A DNA stretch of 64,000 nucleotides from Mangrovimonas sp. YM274. Its GTDB lineage: Bacteria; Bacteroidota; Bacteroidia; Flavobacteriales; Flavobacteriaceae. Under the pieces are notes generated by a model, which had not been told where the DNA came from, ran no database searches, and worked only from the letters and a program-made list of their open reading frames with translations. Location: NCBI RefSeq assembly GCF_030908385.1, contig NZ_CP133091.1:2661501-2725500 (forward strand), given 5' to 3'. Both the position numbers and the translations under genes were made by a program. This document shows positions 35,557-45,488 of this stretch, one piece after another (the first letter of the stretch is position 1; every line of letters starts with the position of its first letter).

Positions 35557-36666
35557 ATGACACTCAAAAAACTAGTAGCTGTAGGAGTGCTTATGTTTAC
35601 CCTATACTCCTGTGCCCAAAACAATACGCAAACTAATGACAACCATAGTTATGAGCTGGTAGTTCCCGACCTTCAGATTCCATGGGGGTTTGTGTTTTTA
35701 CCGGATAACGCGATGCTCATCACCGAAAAAAAAGGAGATATTATTCATTTTAAAAACGGTGTAAAAACCATTATCGAAGGTGTCCCTGAGGTCTACAACC
35801 GTGGTCAGGGAGGTCTTTTGGATATCCAACTCCATCCCAATTACAAAAACAATGGTTGGATTTACATCACTTACGCTTCCTCTGAAGGAGACGACAAAGG
35901 AGGCAACACCGCCCTAATGCGTGCCAAACTTAAAAACGATACTCTAGTTGAAAAGCAATTATTGTATAAAGCAACGCCCAATACTACGAATGGCCAACAT
36001 TTTGGGTCACGTATCCTTTTCGACAACAAAGGAGATCTCTATGTCTCCATAGGAGAACGCGGCAACAGAGACGAAAACCCTCAAGATCTGAGTCGCGATG
36101 GGGGAAAAATATACCGATTTCATGACGATGGAAGCATTCCTTCGGACAACCCTTTTATCCAGACGCCAAATGCCAAACCCGGCATCTATTCTTACGGCCA
36201 TCGCAACCCGCAAGGAATGGCCCTACACCCTAAAACCGGAGAAGTATGGATCCACGAACATGGCCCTAAAGGAGGAGACGAAATCAATATCATAAAGCCT
36301 GGAGCCAACTACGGATGGCCAAAAGTAAGCTATGGTGTAAATTACAGCGGCACTAAATTTACCAAGCATACGTCGCTACCGGGTATGGAACCTCCCAATC
36401 ATTATTGGGTACCTTCAATAGCCCCTAGCGGAATGGCCTTTATCACAAGCAATAAATATCCTGAGTGGAAAGGAAATTTATTGGTAGGATCCTTAAAATT
36501 TCAGTACCTTGACAACTGTTACTTGAACCACGATAAAGTTATCAAGGAAGAGCGTCTATTAGATGGATTGGGGCGTGTGCGTTCTGTGGTTCAAGGACCG
36601 GATGGCTACATTTATGTAGGAATTGAAAACTTAGGAATTGTGAAACTATTACCCTCAAAACAATGA
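35557..36666 (+). CDS. PQQ-dependent sugar dehydrogenase (GSDH/Asd family) lipoprotein
   Basis: 369 residues with a lipoprotein signal (lipobox YSC, C19) and a six-bladed beta-propeller of the soluble aldose sugar dehydrogenase family. Signature segments include QGGLLDIQLHP, GQHFGSRILFD, GHRNPQGMALHP, EHGPKGGDEINII and RSVVQGPDGYIYV. The enzyme oxidises aldoses using PQQ and passes electrons to a cytochrome. Its stop overlaps the next gene (a cytochrome c) by 4 nt, consistent with a direct redox partnership. Confidence 0.9.
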   Translation: MTLKKLVAVGVLMFTLYSCAQNNTQTNDNHSYELVVPDLQIPWGFVFLPDNAMLITEKKGDIIHFKNGVKTIIEGVPEVYNRGQGGLLDIQLHPNYKNNGWIYITYASSEGDDKGGNTALMRAKLKNDTLVEKQLLYKATPNTTNGQHFGSRILFDNKGDLYVSIGERGNRDENPQDLSRDGGKIYRFHDDGSIPSDNPFIQTPNAKPGIYSYGHRNPQGMALHPKTGEVWIHEHGPKGGDEINIIKPGANYGWPKVSYGVNYSGTKFTKHTSLPGMEPPNHYWVPSIAPSGMAFITSNKYPEWKGNLLVGSLKFQYLDNCYLNHDKVIKEERLLDGLGRVRSVVQGPDGYIYVGIENLGIVKLLPSKQ

Positions 36667-37070
36667 ATCTTTACACACTCTTTATGGCACTCTTTCTCTC
36701 CTTGGGAGCAAACGAGTATACTTCCGTTCAAAATGCATCACACCAAGAAAGTATTAAAAAAGGTAAAGTGGTATATGAAAACTTTTGCATGACTTGCCAC
36801 ATGGCCAATGGCGAAGGTATTCCTAGAGCCTTCCCTCCCCTTGCAAAAGCCGATTATCTTATGAACAATAGAAAAGAAAGCATCAAAGCTATAAAATATG
36901 GACTCTCGGGCACAATTGTGGTTAATGGCGATACCTTTAAAGGTTCCATGGCGCCCTTAGGACTATCTGATAAAGAAGTGGCCGATGTTATGAATTACAT
37001 TACCAATTCATGGGGCAACAAAAATGACAAAATGGTGACCGAAAAAGAAGTTTCGGAAATTCGCCCTTGA
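36663..37070 (+). CDS. Class I cytochrome c, periplasmic
   Basis: 135 residues with a signal peptide (about 1-18). The heme site is CMTCH (C42-H46) and the axial Met is expected in GSMAPLG (about 98). The gene overlaps the sugar dehydrogenase gene by 4 nt (ATGA). The likely task is to accept electrons from that dehydrogenase and feed the respiratory chain. Confidence 0.9.
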   Translation: MNLYTLFMALFLSLGANEYTSVQNASHQESIKKGKVVYENFCMTCHMANGEGIPRAFPPLAKADYLMNNRKESIKAIKYGLSGTIVVNGDTFKGSMAPLGLSDKEVADVMNYITNSWGNKNDKMVTEKEVSEIRP

Positions 37071-37087
37071 TTATTCTTGTAAATATT

Positions 37088-37095
37088 TAAATTTG
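37088..37095 (+). promoter_or_regulatory. -7 promoter element of the udk operon
   Basis: TAAATTTG, a perfect match to TAnnTTTG, 22 nt before the ATG at 37118. Confidence 0.55.
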
Positions 37096-37117
37096 CTTCA
37101 TCAATTAAAGAGGAATT

Positions 37118-37723
37118 ATGCTAATTATAGGGATTGCAGGAGGAACCGGCTGTGGCAAGACAACGGTAGTAAACCAGATACTCGAACAATCACCTGATGG
37201 GGAGATTGGTATAATATCGCAGGATTCTTACTACAGAGACACCTCGCACCTGACTTTTGAGGAGCGTTCCGCCATCAATTTTGACCATCCAAGGTCCATC
37301 GATTTTGAATTGCTGGAGGAACACGTAAAAGAACTAAAACAAGGAAACGCCATCGAACAGCCAATCTATTCCTTTGTAAAGCATAACCGTACGGGCGAAA
37401 CCCTAAAAACCTACCCTACAAAAGTGATGATTGTTGAGGGCATTTTAATACTCACGCACCCAGAATTGCGCAAACTGTTCGATATTAAAATCTATGTGCA
37501 CGCCGATAGCGACGAACGCTTGATTAGACGTTTAAAACGGGATATCTCAGAGCGAGGAAGAGACTTGGACGAAGTCCTGTCACGCTATCAGGACACCCTA
37601 AAACCTATGCACCAACAATTTATTGAACCTACCAAGGAATATGCCGATATCATTATTCCTAACAATAAATACAATACGGTGGCCATAGACATTGTAAAAT
37701 CCATTATCAACCAAAGTTTATAA
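37118..37723 (+). CDS. udk: Uridine kinase
   Basis: Phosphorylates uridine and cytidine in pyrimidine salvage. 201 residues with the Walker A motif GGTGCGKTT (about 8-16), the LID region RRLKRDISERGRDLD (about 132-146) and the conserved FDHPRSIDFELL (about 57-68). Length and motifs match Udk fully. The divIC-like gene follows 5 nt later. Confidence 0.95.
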   Translation: MLIIGIAGGTGCGKTTVVNQILEQSPDGEIGIISQDSYYRDTSHLTFEERSAINFDHPRSIDFELLEEHVKELKQGNAIEQPIYSFVKHNRTGETLKTYPTKVMIVEGILILTHPELRKLFDIKIYVHADSDERLIRRLKRDISERGRDLDEVLSRYQDTLKPMHQQFIEPTKEYADIIIPNNKYNTVAIDIVKSIINQSL

Positions 37724-37728
37724 TCGCG

Positions 37729-38052
37729 TTGACCTTTAAAATTAAATACCTTAAGCCCCTAAAAAATCCATACGTGCTCCTGCTTTTGGGCTTTGCTGTT
37801 TGGATGCTCTTTTTTGATGCCAACTCTTGGTTTATACATCATGAACTTAATACCGACATAAAAGAATTGGAAGATGAAAAAGAATACTATAAAAAAGAAA
37901 TCGCCAAAGACAAAAAAGCGATCAAAGCCTTAAGTACCGAGGAAGGACTTGAAAAATTGGCTAGGGAAAAATATTATATGAAAAAAGCTGACGAAGAAAT
38001 ATACATCATTGAATATGAAGACAGCTTAACAAAACAATCTTACCATGACTAA
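37729..38052 (+). CDS. FtsB/DivIC-family septum formation protein
   Basis: 107 residues: a short cytosolic end, one membrane helix (about 14-30, VLLLLGFAVWMLFF) and a coiled coil (about 38-85, LEDEKEYYKKEIAKDKKAIK). A YYMKKADEEIYIIE tail follows. This is the DivIC/FtsB form used in division. The only plausible start is TTG at 37729, 5 nt after udk; no upstream ATG exists. It overlaps the next gene by 8 nt. Confidence 0.85.
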   Translation: MTFKIKYLKPLKNPYVLLLLGFAVWMLFFDANSWFIHHELNTDIKELEDEKEYYKKEIAKDKKAIKALSTEEGLEKLAREKYYMKKADEEIYIIEYEDSLTKQSYHD

Positions 38053-39397
38053 ATTGGCGTTTAACGAATTTAAGGAAGTTTCGTCTAAACAATGGAAACA
38101 AAAAATACAGGTAGACCTCAAGGGTGCCGATTATAACGACACGCTTATTTGGAACACCAACGAAGGTATCGATGTTAGGCCGTTTTACCACTTGGATGAA
38201 ATGGAACAAGCATTTCCAACCCCTGAAACCCAAGCCTCACAATGGACCATCAACCAGACCATTTTTGTGGCAGATGTAGAAAAGTCCAATGCCAAAGCTA
38301 AAGAGGTTTTAGAACGAGGAGCCGAAACCATTACCTTTATCATTCCCTCTTCAGGAATTAATCTTTCCACCTTAATGCAAGGCCTGCTCAATACGCACAC
38401 AGTCTTTCATTTTACGCTACAGTTTTGTTCCGATGCATTTGTCAAAGACCTTAAAAAGCTCTTGGGCAATACTCCTTTTTTCGTCCATATAGACATTATA
38501 GGCAATTTGGCAAAAACAGGAAATTGGTACCGTAACCTCAATAGTGATTTTGAAGCCTATAAAAGCATTGTAGCTTTAACTAATGGCATTTCCATTAACG
38601 TGGGACTTTATCAAAATGCAGGAGCCAACCATATACAGGAGTTAGCATATGCCATAGCACATGCCACCGAATATCTCAACCACTTGGAAGGTCACAAGAC
38701 CATTACGCCCACATTTCATGTGGCCATTGGCAGCAACTACTTCTTTGAAATTGCTAAACTTAGAGCCCTGCGCCTACTTTGGGCTTCCCTCGCTGCAGAA
38801 TATGGTGTTGCGGAGTCCTGCTACATTGTAGCCACCCCTACCAAACGCAACAAAACCTTGTACGATTACAACACCAACATGCTTCGTACCACCACGGAGT
38901 GTATGGCAGCTGTTTTGGGTGGAGCCAATACTGTAGGTAATTTAGCCTACGACGCTATTTACCACAAGGACAATGAATTTGGCGAGCGTATTGCGCGCAA
39001 CCAACTCTTGGTACTGAAACATGAAAGCTATTTCAACAAAGTAAACAACCCTGCCGATGGCGCCTACTATATAGAACAACTCACCGAACAATTAGCTGAC
39101 AAGGCATTGGAGTTGTTTAAGGACATAGAACAACAGGGAGGCTTGTTACAACAATTGAAGGAAGGCACCATTCAACGAAAAATTAAAGAAAACGCTACCA
39201 AGGAACTGGAAGCTTTCAAAAGCGGCGAATTGGTACTATTAGGCACCAACAAACACCCTAACCCGGAGGATAAAATGAAAGACGAGCTGGAACTTTACCC
39301 TTTTGTAAAAACCAATCCGGTAAAGACCCTTATTCCACCAATCGTAGAAAAGCGTTTGGCCGAAGCTTTGGAACAACAACGAATCAAATCAGAATAA
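38045..39397 (+). CDS. mutA: Methylmalonyl-CoA mutase, small (beta) subunit
   Basis: The non-catalytic subunit of B12-dependent methylmalonyl-CoA mutase, 450 residues. It shares the TIM-barrel fold of the catalytic subunit (for example NYFFEIAKLRALRLLW and NNPADGAYYIEQLT) but lacks the C-terminal B12 domain and is shorter than the usual ~600-residue MutA. The catalytic subunit gene follows two genes later. The pathway interconverts succinyl-CoA and methylmalonyl-CoA for propionate metabolism. Confidence 0.92.
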   Translation: MTKLAFNEFKEVSSKQWKQKIQVDLKGADYNDTLIWNTNEGIDVRPFYHLDEMEQAFPTPETQASQWTINQTIFVADVEKSNAKAKEVLERGAETITFIIPSSGINLSTLMQGLLNTHTVFHFTLQFCSDAFVKDLKKLLGNTPFFVHIDIIGNLAKTGNWYRNLNSDFEAYKSIVALTNGISINVGLYQNAGANHIQELAYAIAHATEYLNHLEGHKTITPTFHVAIGSNYFFEIAKLRALRLLWASLAAEYGVAESCYIVATPTKRNKTLYDYNTNMLRTTTECMAAVLGGANTVGNLAYDAIYHKDNEFGERIARNQLLVLKHESYFNKVNNPADGAYYIEQLTEQLADKALELFKDIEQQGGLLQQLKEGTIQRKIKENATKELEAFKSGELVLLGTNKHPNPEDKMKDELELYPFVKTNPVKTLIPPIVEKRLAEALEQQRIKSE

Positions 39398-39414
39398 CCA
39401 AATCATTTTACATT

Positions 39415-40077
39415 ATGAAATTTAAATTAGTGACCTTATCAGTAATCTTAAGTTTTACATTATTCAATTGCAAGCAGGAATCCGCTGCTCCGGAGTTCCC
39501 ATTACTATACGCCAACCGCAACGAAATCACACAATGTGCCACAAAGGACTCCTTACTGTTGAACGAGGCTCTGCAATCTTTCGAAACAGACCTTTTGGAC
39601 ACCTATGGTGACGAAAGAAAGAACAGTAACAGAGCGTATACCCAATTCTTTAATGCCATAAGAACCAAAAGAATTGACTACACCGTAATGGCCTCTGACC
39701 ACACAAAGCAAATCATGGAAGCCTTAAAAACCCAACCTGGGTTATGGACCACAGATGGCACCGAATACAATTTAAACTATAGCAACCCTATCGTTGAGTG
39801 TATCGCCACAAACATGACGGACTCTGGTTTTAAAACCACCTTTAATGCCTTATTGGACACTAACAGCATGAGCTACAGAATGTACAGTGAAGCCATTAGA
39901 AAGCAAACTACAATGCTAAACAAAGACAAATATTTAGCGCTTTTTGTAGCCTTGGATATGTATTACGCCAAATTATTTAATGTAGATTTTGCCAAAGCAG
40001 AGGCAGCTGCATCAAACATCGATTTTAATGCAAAACCTCCTAAAAAAGAGGACAATCACGAAGGACACAACCACTAA
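39415..40077 (+). CDS. Lipoprotein of unknown function within the mutA-mutB locus
   Basis: 220 residues with a lipoprotein signal (lipobox FNC, C19). The mature protein is mostly helical and ends with a His-rich tail (EDNHEGHNH). No family was recognised and no enzymatic motif is visible. It lies 17 nt after mutA and 97 nt before mutB, and may be co-transcribed. Confidence 0.75.
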   Translation: MKFKLVTLSVILSFTLFNCKQESAAPEFPLLYANRNEITQCATKDSLLLNEALQSFETDLLDTYGDERKNSNRAYTQFFNAIRTKRIDYTVMASDHTKQIMEALKTQPGLWTTDGTEYNLNYSNPIVECIATNMTDSGFKTTFNALLDTNSMSYRMYSEAIRKQTTMLNKDKYLALFVALDMYYAKLFNVDFAKAEAAASNIDFNAKPPKKEDNHEGHNH

Positions 40078-40174
40078 TTAGGTTAAAATCGCTGCCTCAC
40101 AAAGAAAGCATAAATAAACACCCTGCTAAGAAGCAGTACCTAATGAAGTAACAGGTCTTCAAAAAAGATACGAA

Positions 40175-42301
40175 ATGCAAAGAAAAAATCTTCAACATAT
40201 CACCCTTAAAAGGACCACTAAACCTCAAGAAAAGAGCGGCCAGGATGCTTTTCAAACAGCCGAAGGGATCCCAGTAAAACCCACCTATACCAAAGCTGAT
40301 TTAGAAGCGGTAGACCACCTAAACTTTGTCGCTGGAATAGCGCCCAATTTAAGAGGTCCTTACAGTACCATGTACGTAAGACGCCCTTGGACCATACGTC
40401 AATATGCTGGTTTTTCCACAGCACAGGAAAGTAACGCCTTTTACAGAAGAAATTTGGCCGCTGGACAAAAAGGGCTCTCCGTTGCCTTCGATTTGGCGAC
40501 CCACAGGGGCTATGACTCAGACCACGAACGTGTGGTAGGTGATGTAGGGAAAGCAGGGGTAGCCATAGACTCCGTAGAAGACATGAAAGTGCTTTTCGAC
40601 CAAATTCCATTGGACAAAATGAGCGTTTCCATGACCATGAACGGTGCTGTATTGCCCATTATGGCATTTTATATTGTCGCGGCCGAAGAACAGGGAGTAA
40701 AACCAGAACAACTTTCCGGAACCATTCAAAATGATATCCTTAAGGAATTTATGGTGCGTAATACCTACATTTACCCACCTACCCCTTCCATGAAAATTAT
40801 CTCGGATATTTTTGAATATACCAGCCAGCACATGCCAAAGTTCAATAGCATTAGTATTTCCGGCTACCACATGCAAGAAGCCGGAGCTACCTGCGATATT
40901 GAATTGGCATACACTTTGGCCGATGGATTGGAATACATAAGAAAAGGATTGGATGCCGGTATGGACATCGACACCTTTGCGCCTCGCCTATCCTTCTTTT
41001 GGGCCATTGGAATGAACCATTTTATGGAAATTGCCAAGATGAGAGCTGCCAGAATGCTCTGGGCAAAACTCCTCAAACAATTCAATCCTAAAAATGAGAA
41101 ATCACTGGCATTGCGTACCCACTGTCAAACATCCGGATGGAGTTTAACAGAACAAGACCCCTTTAATAATGTAGCTAGAACCTGCATCGAAGCAGCCGCA
41201 GCAGCGTTTGGAGGCACACAATCCCTGCATACCAACGCTCTAGATGAGGCCATTGCCCTCCCAACCGATTTTTCGGCACGAATTGCAAGAAATACGCAAA
41301 TTTATCTTCAAGAAGAAACCCATATTACCAAAACGGTCGACCCTTGGGGCGGTAGCTACTATGTAGAAAAGCTTACCCATGATATTGCTGAAAAAGCTTG
41401 GGCACTAATTGAAGAAGTAGAAGCCCATGGCGGGATGACCAAAGCCATCGAAGCCGGTATTCCTAAAATGAGAATCGAGGAAGCAGCCGCTCGCAAACAG
41501 GCGCGTATCGATTCTGGACAAGATATCATTGTTGGTGTCAACAACTATAGACTAGAGCATGAAGCGCCAATACAAACCTTGGAGGTTGACAACCAAACAG
41601 TACGAAACCAACAGATAGATCGTTTAAATAACCTAAAGGCAAATCGCAATACCAACGCTGTAGAACAGGCGCTAGTCCAATTGACGGATGCTGCCCAAAA
41701 TGGTTCTGAAAACCTTTTGGCATTGGCAGTTCAAGCCGCGCGCGAACGTGCCACTTTAGGAGAAATCAGTGATGCTTTGGAAACCGCATTCGGACGCTAC
41801 AAAGCTCAAATAAAATCTTTTTCAGGAGTGTACAGTAAAGAAATAAAAGACGACAATTCCTTTAATAAAGCTAGGGAATTAGCCGATAAATTCGCCGAAC
41901 AAGATGGCCGAAGACCCCGCATCATGATTGCAAAAATGGGACAGGACGGTCACGACCGCGGTGCTAAAGTAGTAGCAACCGGTTATGCCGATATTGGTTT
42001 TGATGTAGACATTGGTCCTCTGTTCCAAACACCTCAGGAAGCAGCCAAACAAGCCGTTGAAAATGACGTGCATGTGCTGGGAGTTTCTTCCTTAGCTGCT
42101 GGGCACAAAACCTTGGTTCCACAAGTAGTAGAAGCCCTAAAAGCCTATGGAAGAGAAGACATTATGGTTATTGTAGGAGGTGTCATCCCAAAACAGGATT
42201 ATCAATATTTATTTGATGCAGGAGCCGCAGCCGTGTTTGGCCCCGGAACAAAAATTAGTGATGCTGCTATTAAAATATTGGACATTTTGATGAACGAATA
42301 A
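40175..42301 (+). CDS. mutB: Methylmalonyl-CoA mutase, large catalytic (alpha) subunit
   Basis: The adenosylcobalamin-dependent mutase that converts methylmalonyl-CoA to succinyl-CoA, 708 residues. The TIM barrel carries [19 protein letters not shown] and [14 protein letters not shown]. The C-terminal B12-binding domain has the DxHxxG cobalt ligand motif in [11 protein letters not shown] (about 589-599). It is nearly the standard length and intact. Together with the small subunit it forms the heterodimer. Confidence 0.96.
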   Translation: MQRKNLQHITLKRTTKPQEKSGQDAFQTAEGIPVKPTYTKADLEAVDHLNFVAGIAPNLRGPYSTMYVRRPWTIRQYAGFSTAQESNAFYRRNLAAGQKGLSVAFDLATHRGYDSDHERVVGDVGKAGVAIDSVEDMKVLFDQIPLDKMSVSMTMNGAVLPIMAFYIVAAEEQGVKPEQLSGTIQNDILKEFMVRNTYIYPPTPSMKIISDIFEYTSQHMPKFNSISISGYHMQEAGATCDIELAYTLADGLEYIRKGLDAGMDIDTFAPRLSFFWAIGMNHFMEIAKMRAARMLWAKLLKQFNPKNEKSLALRTHCQTSGWSLTEQDPFNNVARTCIEAAAAAFGGTQSLHTNALDEAIALPTDFSARIARNTQIYLQEETHITKTVDPWGGSYYVEKLTHDIAEKAWALIEEVEAHGGMTKAIEAGIPKMRIEEAAARKQARIDSGQDIIVGVNNYRLEHEAPIQTLEVDNQTVRNQQIDRLNNLKANRNTNAVEQALVQLTDAAQNGSENLLALAVQAARERATLGEISDALETAFGRYKAQIKSFSGVYSKEIKDDNSFNKARELADKFAEQDGRRPRIMIAKMGQDGHDRGAKVVATGYADIGFDVDIGPLFQTPQEAAKQAVENDVHVLGVSSLAAGHKTLVPQVVEALKAYGREDIMVIVGGVIPKQDYQYLFDAGAAAVFGPGTKISDAAIKILDILMNE

Positions 42302-42445
42302 CAATTACATCCCACATATTGCCCCAAAAACACCTTGCGAGCCCAAGACTACATTGAAAATAAACGTTTAACGTTTGTTAACAATTTCCGTTTTTTAAAC
42401 TCGCAAATAATCGTATTTTTACCATGACAAAAACCAAATCAATTA

Positions 42446-43210
42446 ATGGGTAAAATCATTGCAATTGCAAATCAAAAAGGAGGCGTTGGAAAAACAACGA
42501 CCTCGGTAAACTTAGCCGCTTCATTAGGTGCTTTAGAGAAAAAAGTATTGCTTATCGATGCTGATCCACAGGCCAATGCAACCTCAGGACTTGGTATTGA
42601 TGTTGAAGGCATTGAAGTTGGAACCTACCAATTATTGGAGCATACATTGTCTGTTGAGGAATGTATCATGCCCACCGAATCTCCGAATGTTGATATCATT
42701 CCTGCGCATATCGACTTGGTAGCTATCGAAATTGAATTGGTAGATAAAGACCAACGCGAATACATGATGAAAAAGGCCATTGGCCATTTAAAGTCAACTT
42801 ATGACTATATCTTGATTGACTGTGCCCCTTCTTTGGGCCTTTTGACCTTGAACGCCCTTACTGCTTCCGATTCGGTGGTAATTCCTATTCAATGTGAATA
42901 TTTTGCTTTGGAAGGTTTGGGCAAACTGTTGAACACGATCAAGAGTGTTCAAAAAATCCACAACCAGGATTTGGATATCGAAGGCATGTTATTGACAATG
43001 TACGATGCCCGTTTGAGATTGTCCAACCAAGTGGTTGAGGAGGTTCAAAAACACTTTAGCGATATGGTGTTTGAAACCATCATCCAGCGTAACGTACGTT
43101 TGGGAGAAGCGCCTAGTTATGGTGAAAGCATCATCAACTATGACGTGACCAGTAAAGGAGCCGTAAATTATTTAAATTTGGCGAAAGAAATCATTAAAAA
43201 GAATGAGTAA
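42446..43210 (+). CDS. parA: Chromosome-partitioning ATPase ParA (Soj)
   Basis: 254 residues with the deviant Walker A motif KGGVGKTT (about 11-18), Walker A' LLIDADPQANA and the switch motif IDCAPSLGLLT. It drives origin segregation with ParB. ParB overlaps its last base (stop/start). The order parA-parB-DUF5683-dapB-lepB is conserved in Flavobacteriaceae. Confidence 0.96.
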   Translation: MGKIIAIANQKGGVGKTTTSVNLAASLGALEKKVLLIDADPQANATSGLGIDVEGIEVGTYQLLEHTLSVEECIMPTESPNVDIIPAHIDLVAIEIELVDKDQREYMMKKAIGHLKSTYDYILIDCAPSLGLLTLNALTASDSVVIPIQCEYFALEGLGKLLNTIKSVQKIHNQDLDIEGMLLTMYDARLRLSNQVVEEVQKHFSDMVFETIIQRNVRLGEAPSYGESIINYDVTSKGAVNYLNLAKEIIKKNE

Positions 43211-44121
43211 TGGCGAAGGCAGTAAAAAAACAGGCCTTAGGAAGAGGACTTTCCGCACTTCTTAAGGACCCCACTAATGATATAAATTCAGTTCAAGATA
43301 AAAATGCCGATAAAGTTATTGGCAATATTGTGGATTTGGACATTATGTCCATTGAAATCAATCCATTCCAACCCCGTACCAATTTTAACGAAGAGGCCCT
43401 TCGAGAATTGGCCACTTCTATCAAAGAACTTGGGGTCATCCAACCTATCACGGTTAGAAAGTTAGATTTCAACAAATACCAATTGGTATCTGGAGAGCGT
43501 CGTTTTAGAGCTTCCAAACTATTGGGCTTGGAAACCATTCCTGCCTACATCCGTATTGCCAACGACCAAGAGTCTTTGGAAATGGCTTTGGTGGAGAACA
43601 TCCAACGTCAGGATCTGGATCCTATAGAAATAGCTCTGTCCTACCAACGTTTGATTGACGAAATCAACCTGACTCAGGAACAAATGAGTGACCGCGTAGG
43701 AAAAAAACGTTCTACCATTGCCAACTACTTGCGTTTGTTGAAATTGGATCCAATCATCCAAACAGGAATGCGTGACGGCTTTATTTCTATGGGACATGGT
43801 CGTGCGATCATTAACATTGAAGACCAGAACGCCCAATTGGAGATTTACGAAAAAATCATTTCCAATAAATTATCCGTACGTGATACCGAAGCTCTGGTAA
43901 AAACTTACCAAGAAGAAAAAACCGTTAAAATACCAAAAAGTAAATCGGCTCAGCAAGAATTACCGGTGTTCATCAAAGATGGTATTAAAGAGTTCTCGGA
44001 ATACTTTGGACACAAAATTAACGTTAAAGTTTCCAAGAATGGTAAAGGAACAATTTCCATCCCCTTCCATTCCGAAGAAGATTTTAACCGTATGCAAAAA
44101 TTAGTCAAAGGTGTCAAATAA
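43210..44121 (+). CDS. parB: Chromosome-partitioning protein ParB (Spo0J)
   Basis: 303 residues. The N-terminal ParB/Srx CTPase domain (about 42-135) has LVSGERRFRASKLLG with the GERR-type motif. A helix-turn-helix (about 150-215, SYQRLIDEINLTQEQMSDRVG) and a C-terminal dimerisation domain follow. It binds parS sites near the origin. The stop overlaps the next gene by 11 nt. No parS palindrome was found in this window. Confidence 0.95.
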   Translation: MAKAVKKQALGRGLSALLKDPTNDINSVQDKNADKVIGNIVDLDIMSIEINPFQPRTNFNEEALRELATSIKELGVIQPITVRKLDFNKYQLVSGERRFRASKLLGLETIPAYIRIANDQESLEMALVENIQRQDLDPIEIALSYQRLIDEINLTQEQMSDRVGKKRSTIANYLRLLKLDPIIQTGMRDGFISMGHGRAIINIEDQNAQLEIYEKIISNKLSVRDTEALVKTYQEEKTVKIPKSKSAQQELPVFIKDGIKEFSEYFGHKINVKVSKNGKGTISIPFHSEEDFNRMQKLVKGVK

Positions 44122-44725
44122 GCTTTTTTATAGTACGCTTTTTTTCATCCTATGTCATTTTTCAGGTAACGCTCAAACTCAAACGGACAGTACCGCTGTA
44201 GAAACCGACCTTATGGTGGTTCAAGACAGTGTAAAACGACGTCCGTTGAATATTTTGGCGCCTTCAAAGGCTGCTTTCTATTCTGCTGTGTTGCCTGGTT
44301 TAGGACAGGCCTACAATAAAAAATACTGGAAAATCCCTATTGTTTATGCAGCATTGGGAACCGGTATTTACTTTTATGTGGACAATAGCAAACAGTACGA
44401 TCGCTATCGCGATGCCTACAAACGCCGGTTGGCCGGTTTTAAGGATGATGAATTTTGGGGAGAAGATAGCGAGGGCAATCCCCTAGACTCGCCTCGCCTG
44501 TCCAACGATGGCCTTGTTAGAGCCCAAAAAACGTTACGAAGCAACAAAGAAGTGTCACTATTGGTGACCTTGGGACTCTATGCCTTGAATATTATAGATG
44601 CCAATGTCGATGCGCATTTACTGCAGTACAATATCGACGAAAACCTGGCATTAAAACCGCACTTTAAATATAACGAACAAGATAATAGTTCCGATTTGGG
44701 ACTTACCCTCAATTTTAAATTTTAG
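44111..44725 (+). CDS. DUF5683 family membrane protein
   Basis: 204 residues: signal peptide (about 1-21) and a region with LAPSKAAFYSAVLPGLGQAYNKKYWKIPIVY, the hallmark of DUF5683, followed by membrane helices (about 80-98 and 152-170). The gene begins inside parB (11-nt overlap) and dapB follows after 3 nt. Known only by family; function unassigned, though the parAB-dapB linkage is common in the group. Confidence 0.87.
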   Translation: MSNKLFYSTLFFILCHFSGNAQTQTDSTAVETDLMVVQDSVKRRPLNILAPSKAAFYSAVLPGLGQAYNKKYWKIPIVYAALGTGIYFYVDNSKQYDRYRDAYKRRLAGFKDDEFWGEDSEGNPLDSPRLSNDGLVRAQKTLRSNKEVSLLVTLGLYALNIIDANVDAHLLQYNIDENLALKPHFKYNEQDNSSDLGLTLNFKF

Positions 44726-44728
44726 ATC

Positions 44729-45433
44729 ATGAAAATAGCCTTATTGGGATACGGAAAAATGGGAAAGGCCATCGAAGCCATTGCCATAGACCGTGGACAC
44801 TCTATTGTAATTAAAGCCAATGCCGATACCGATGATTATGATATTACCGAAGCTGATGTAGCCATAGATTTTAGTGTTCCCTCTTCGGCATTTAAAAATA
44901 TTTCAAGGTGCCTTAGCAACGGGGTGCCTGTCATTTCTGGAACCACAGGATGGCTACAGGACTATGACAAGGCAGTTGAGCTTTGTAATGCCAATGAAGG
45001 TGCCTTTATTTATGCGTCTAATTTCAGCCTTGGTGTCAACCTCTTTTTTGAGTTGAACCGTGTGTTGGCCAACTTGATGAAAGGACAACCGCAATACCAA
45101 GTGAGCATGGAGGAAATCCACCACACTCAAAAATTGGATGCCCCTAGCGGAACGGCCATTACACTAGCCGAAGGAATTATCGACAACAATGCCACCTACA
45201 ACAATTGGACTTTGGAAGCGCCTCAAGAGGACCAAATCCAAATTGAAGCGAAACGTATTGCCGACGTTCCGGGAACCCACGTAATCAACTACGATTCTGA
45301 AATTGATTCCATTCAAATTTCACACACGGCGCACAACCGTCAAGGGTTTGCTTTGGGAGCTGTGATTGCTGCGGAATGGATTGTTGGAAAAAAAGGTGTA
45401 TTTTCGATGAAAAATGTGTTAAACATTGGTTAA
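44729..45433 (+). CDS. dapB: 4-hydroxy-tetrahydrodipicolinate reductase
   Basis: Reduces the cyclic intermediate of the diaminopimelate/lysine pathway. 234 residues, shorter than enteric DapB (~270) as is usual in the group. The nucleotide-binding motif is GYGKMGKAI (about 7-15), and the active site EIHHTQKLDAPSGTA (about 130-144) holds the catalytic His/Lys pair. It starts 3 nt after DUF5683. Confidence 0.94.
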   Translation: MKIALLGYGKMGKAIEAIAIDRGHSIVIKANADTDDYDITEADVAIDFSVPSSAFKNISRCLSNGVPVISGTTGWLQDYDKAVELCNANEGAFIYASNFSLGVNLFFELNRVLANLMKGQPQYQVSMEEIHHTQKLDAPSGTAITLAEGIIDNNATYNNWTLEAPQEDQIQIEAKRIADVPGTHVINYDSEIDSIQISHTAHNRQGFALGAVIAAEWIVGKKGVFSMKNVLNIG

Positions 45434-45460
45434 GGAGCGCTTTCTTCTTACCATTTTCAA

Positions 45461-45468
45461 TACATTTT
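45461..45468 (+). promoter_or_regulatory. Candidate -7 promoter element of lepB
   Basis: TACATTTT, 20 nt before the lepB start; all but the last consensus position agree. Confidence 0.38.
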
Positions 45469-45488
45469 AACCCACTAAACTATAAAAC

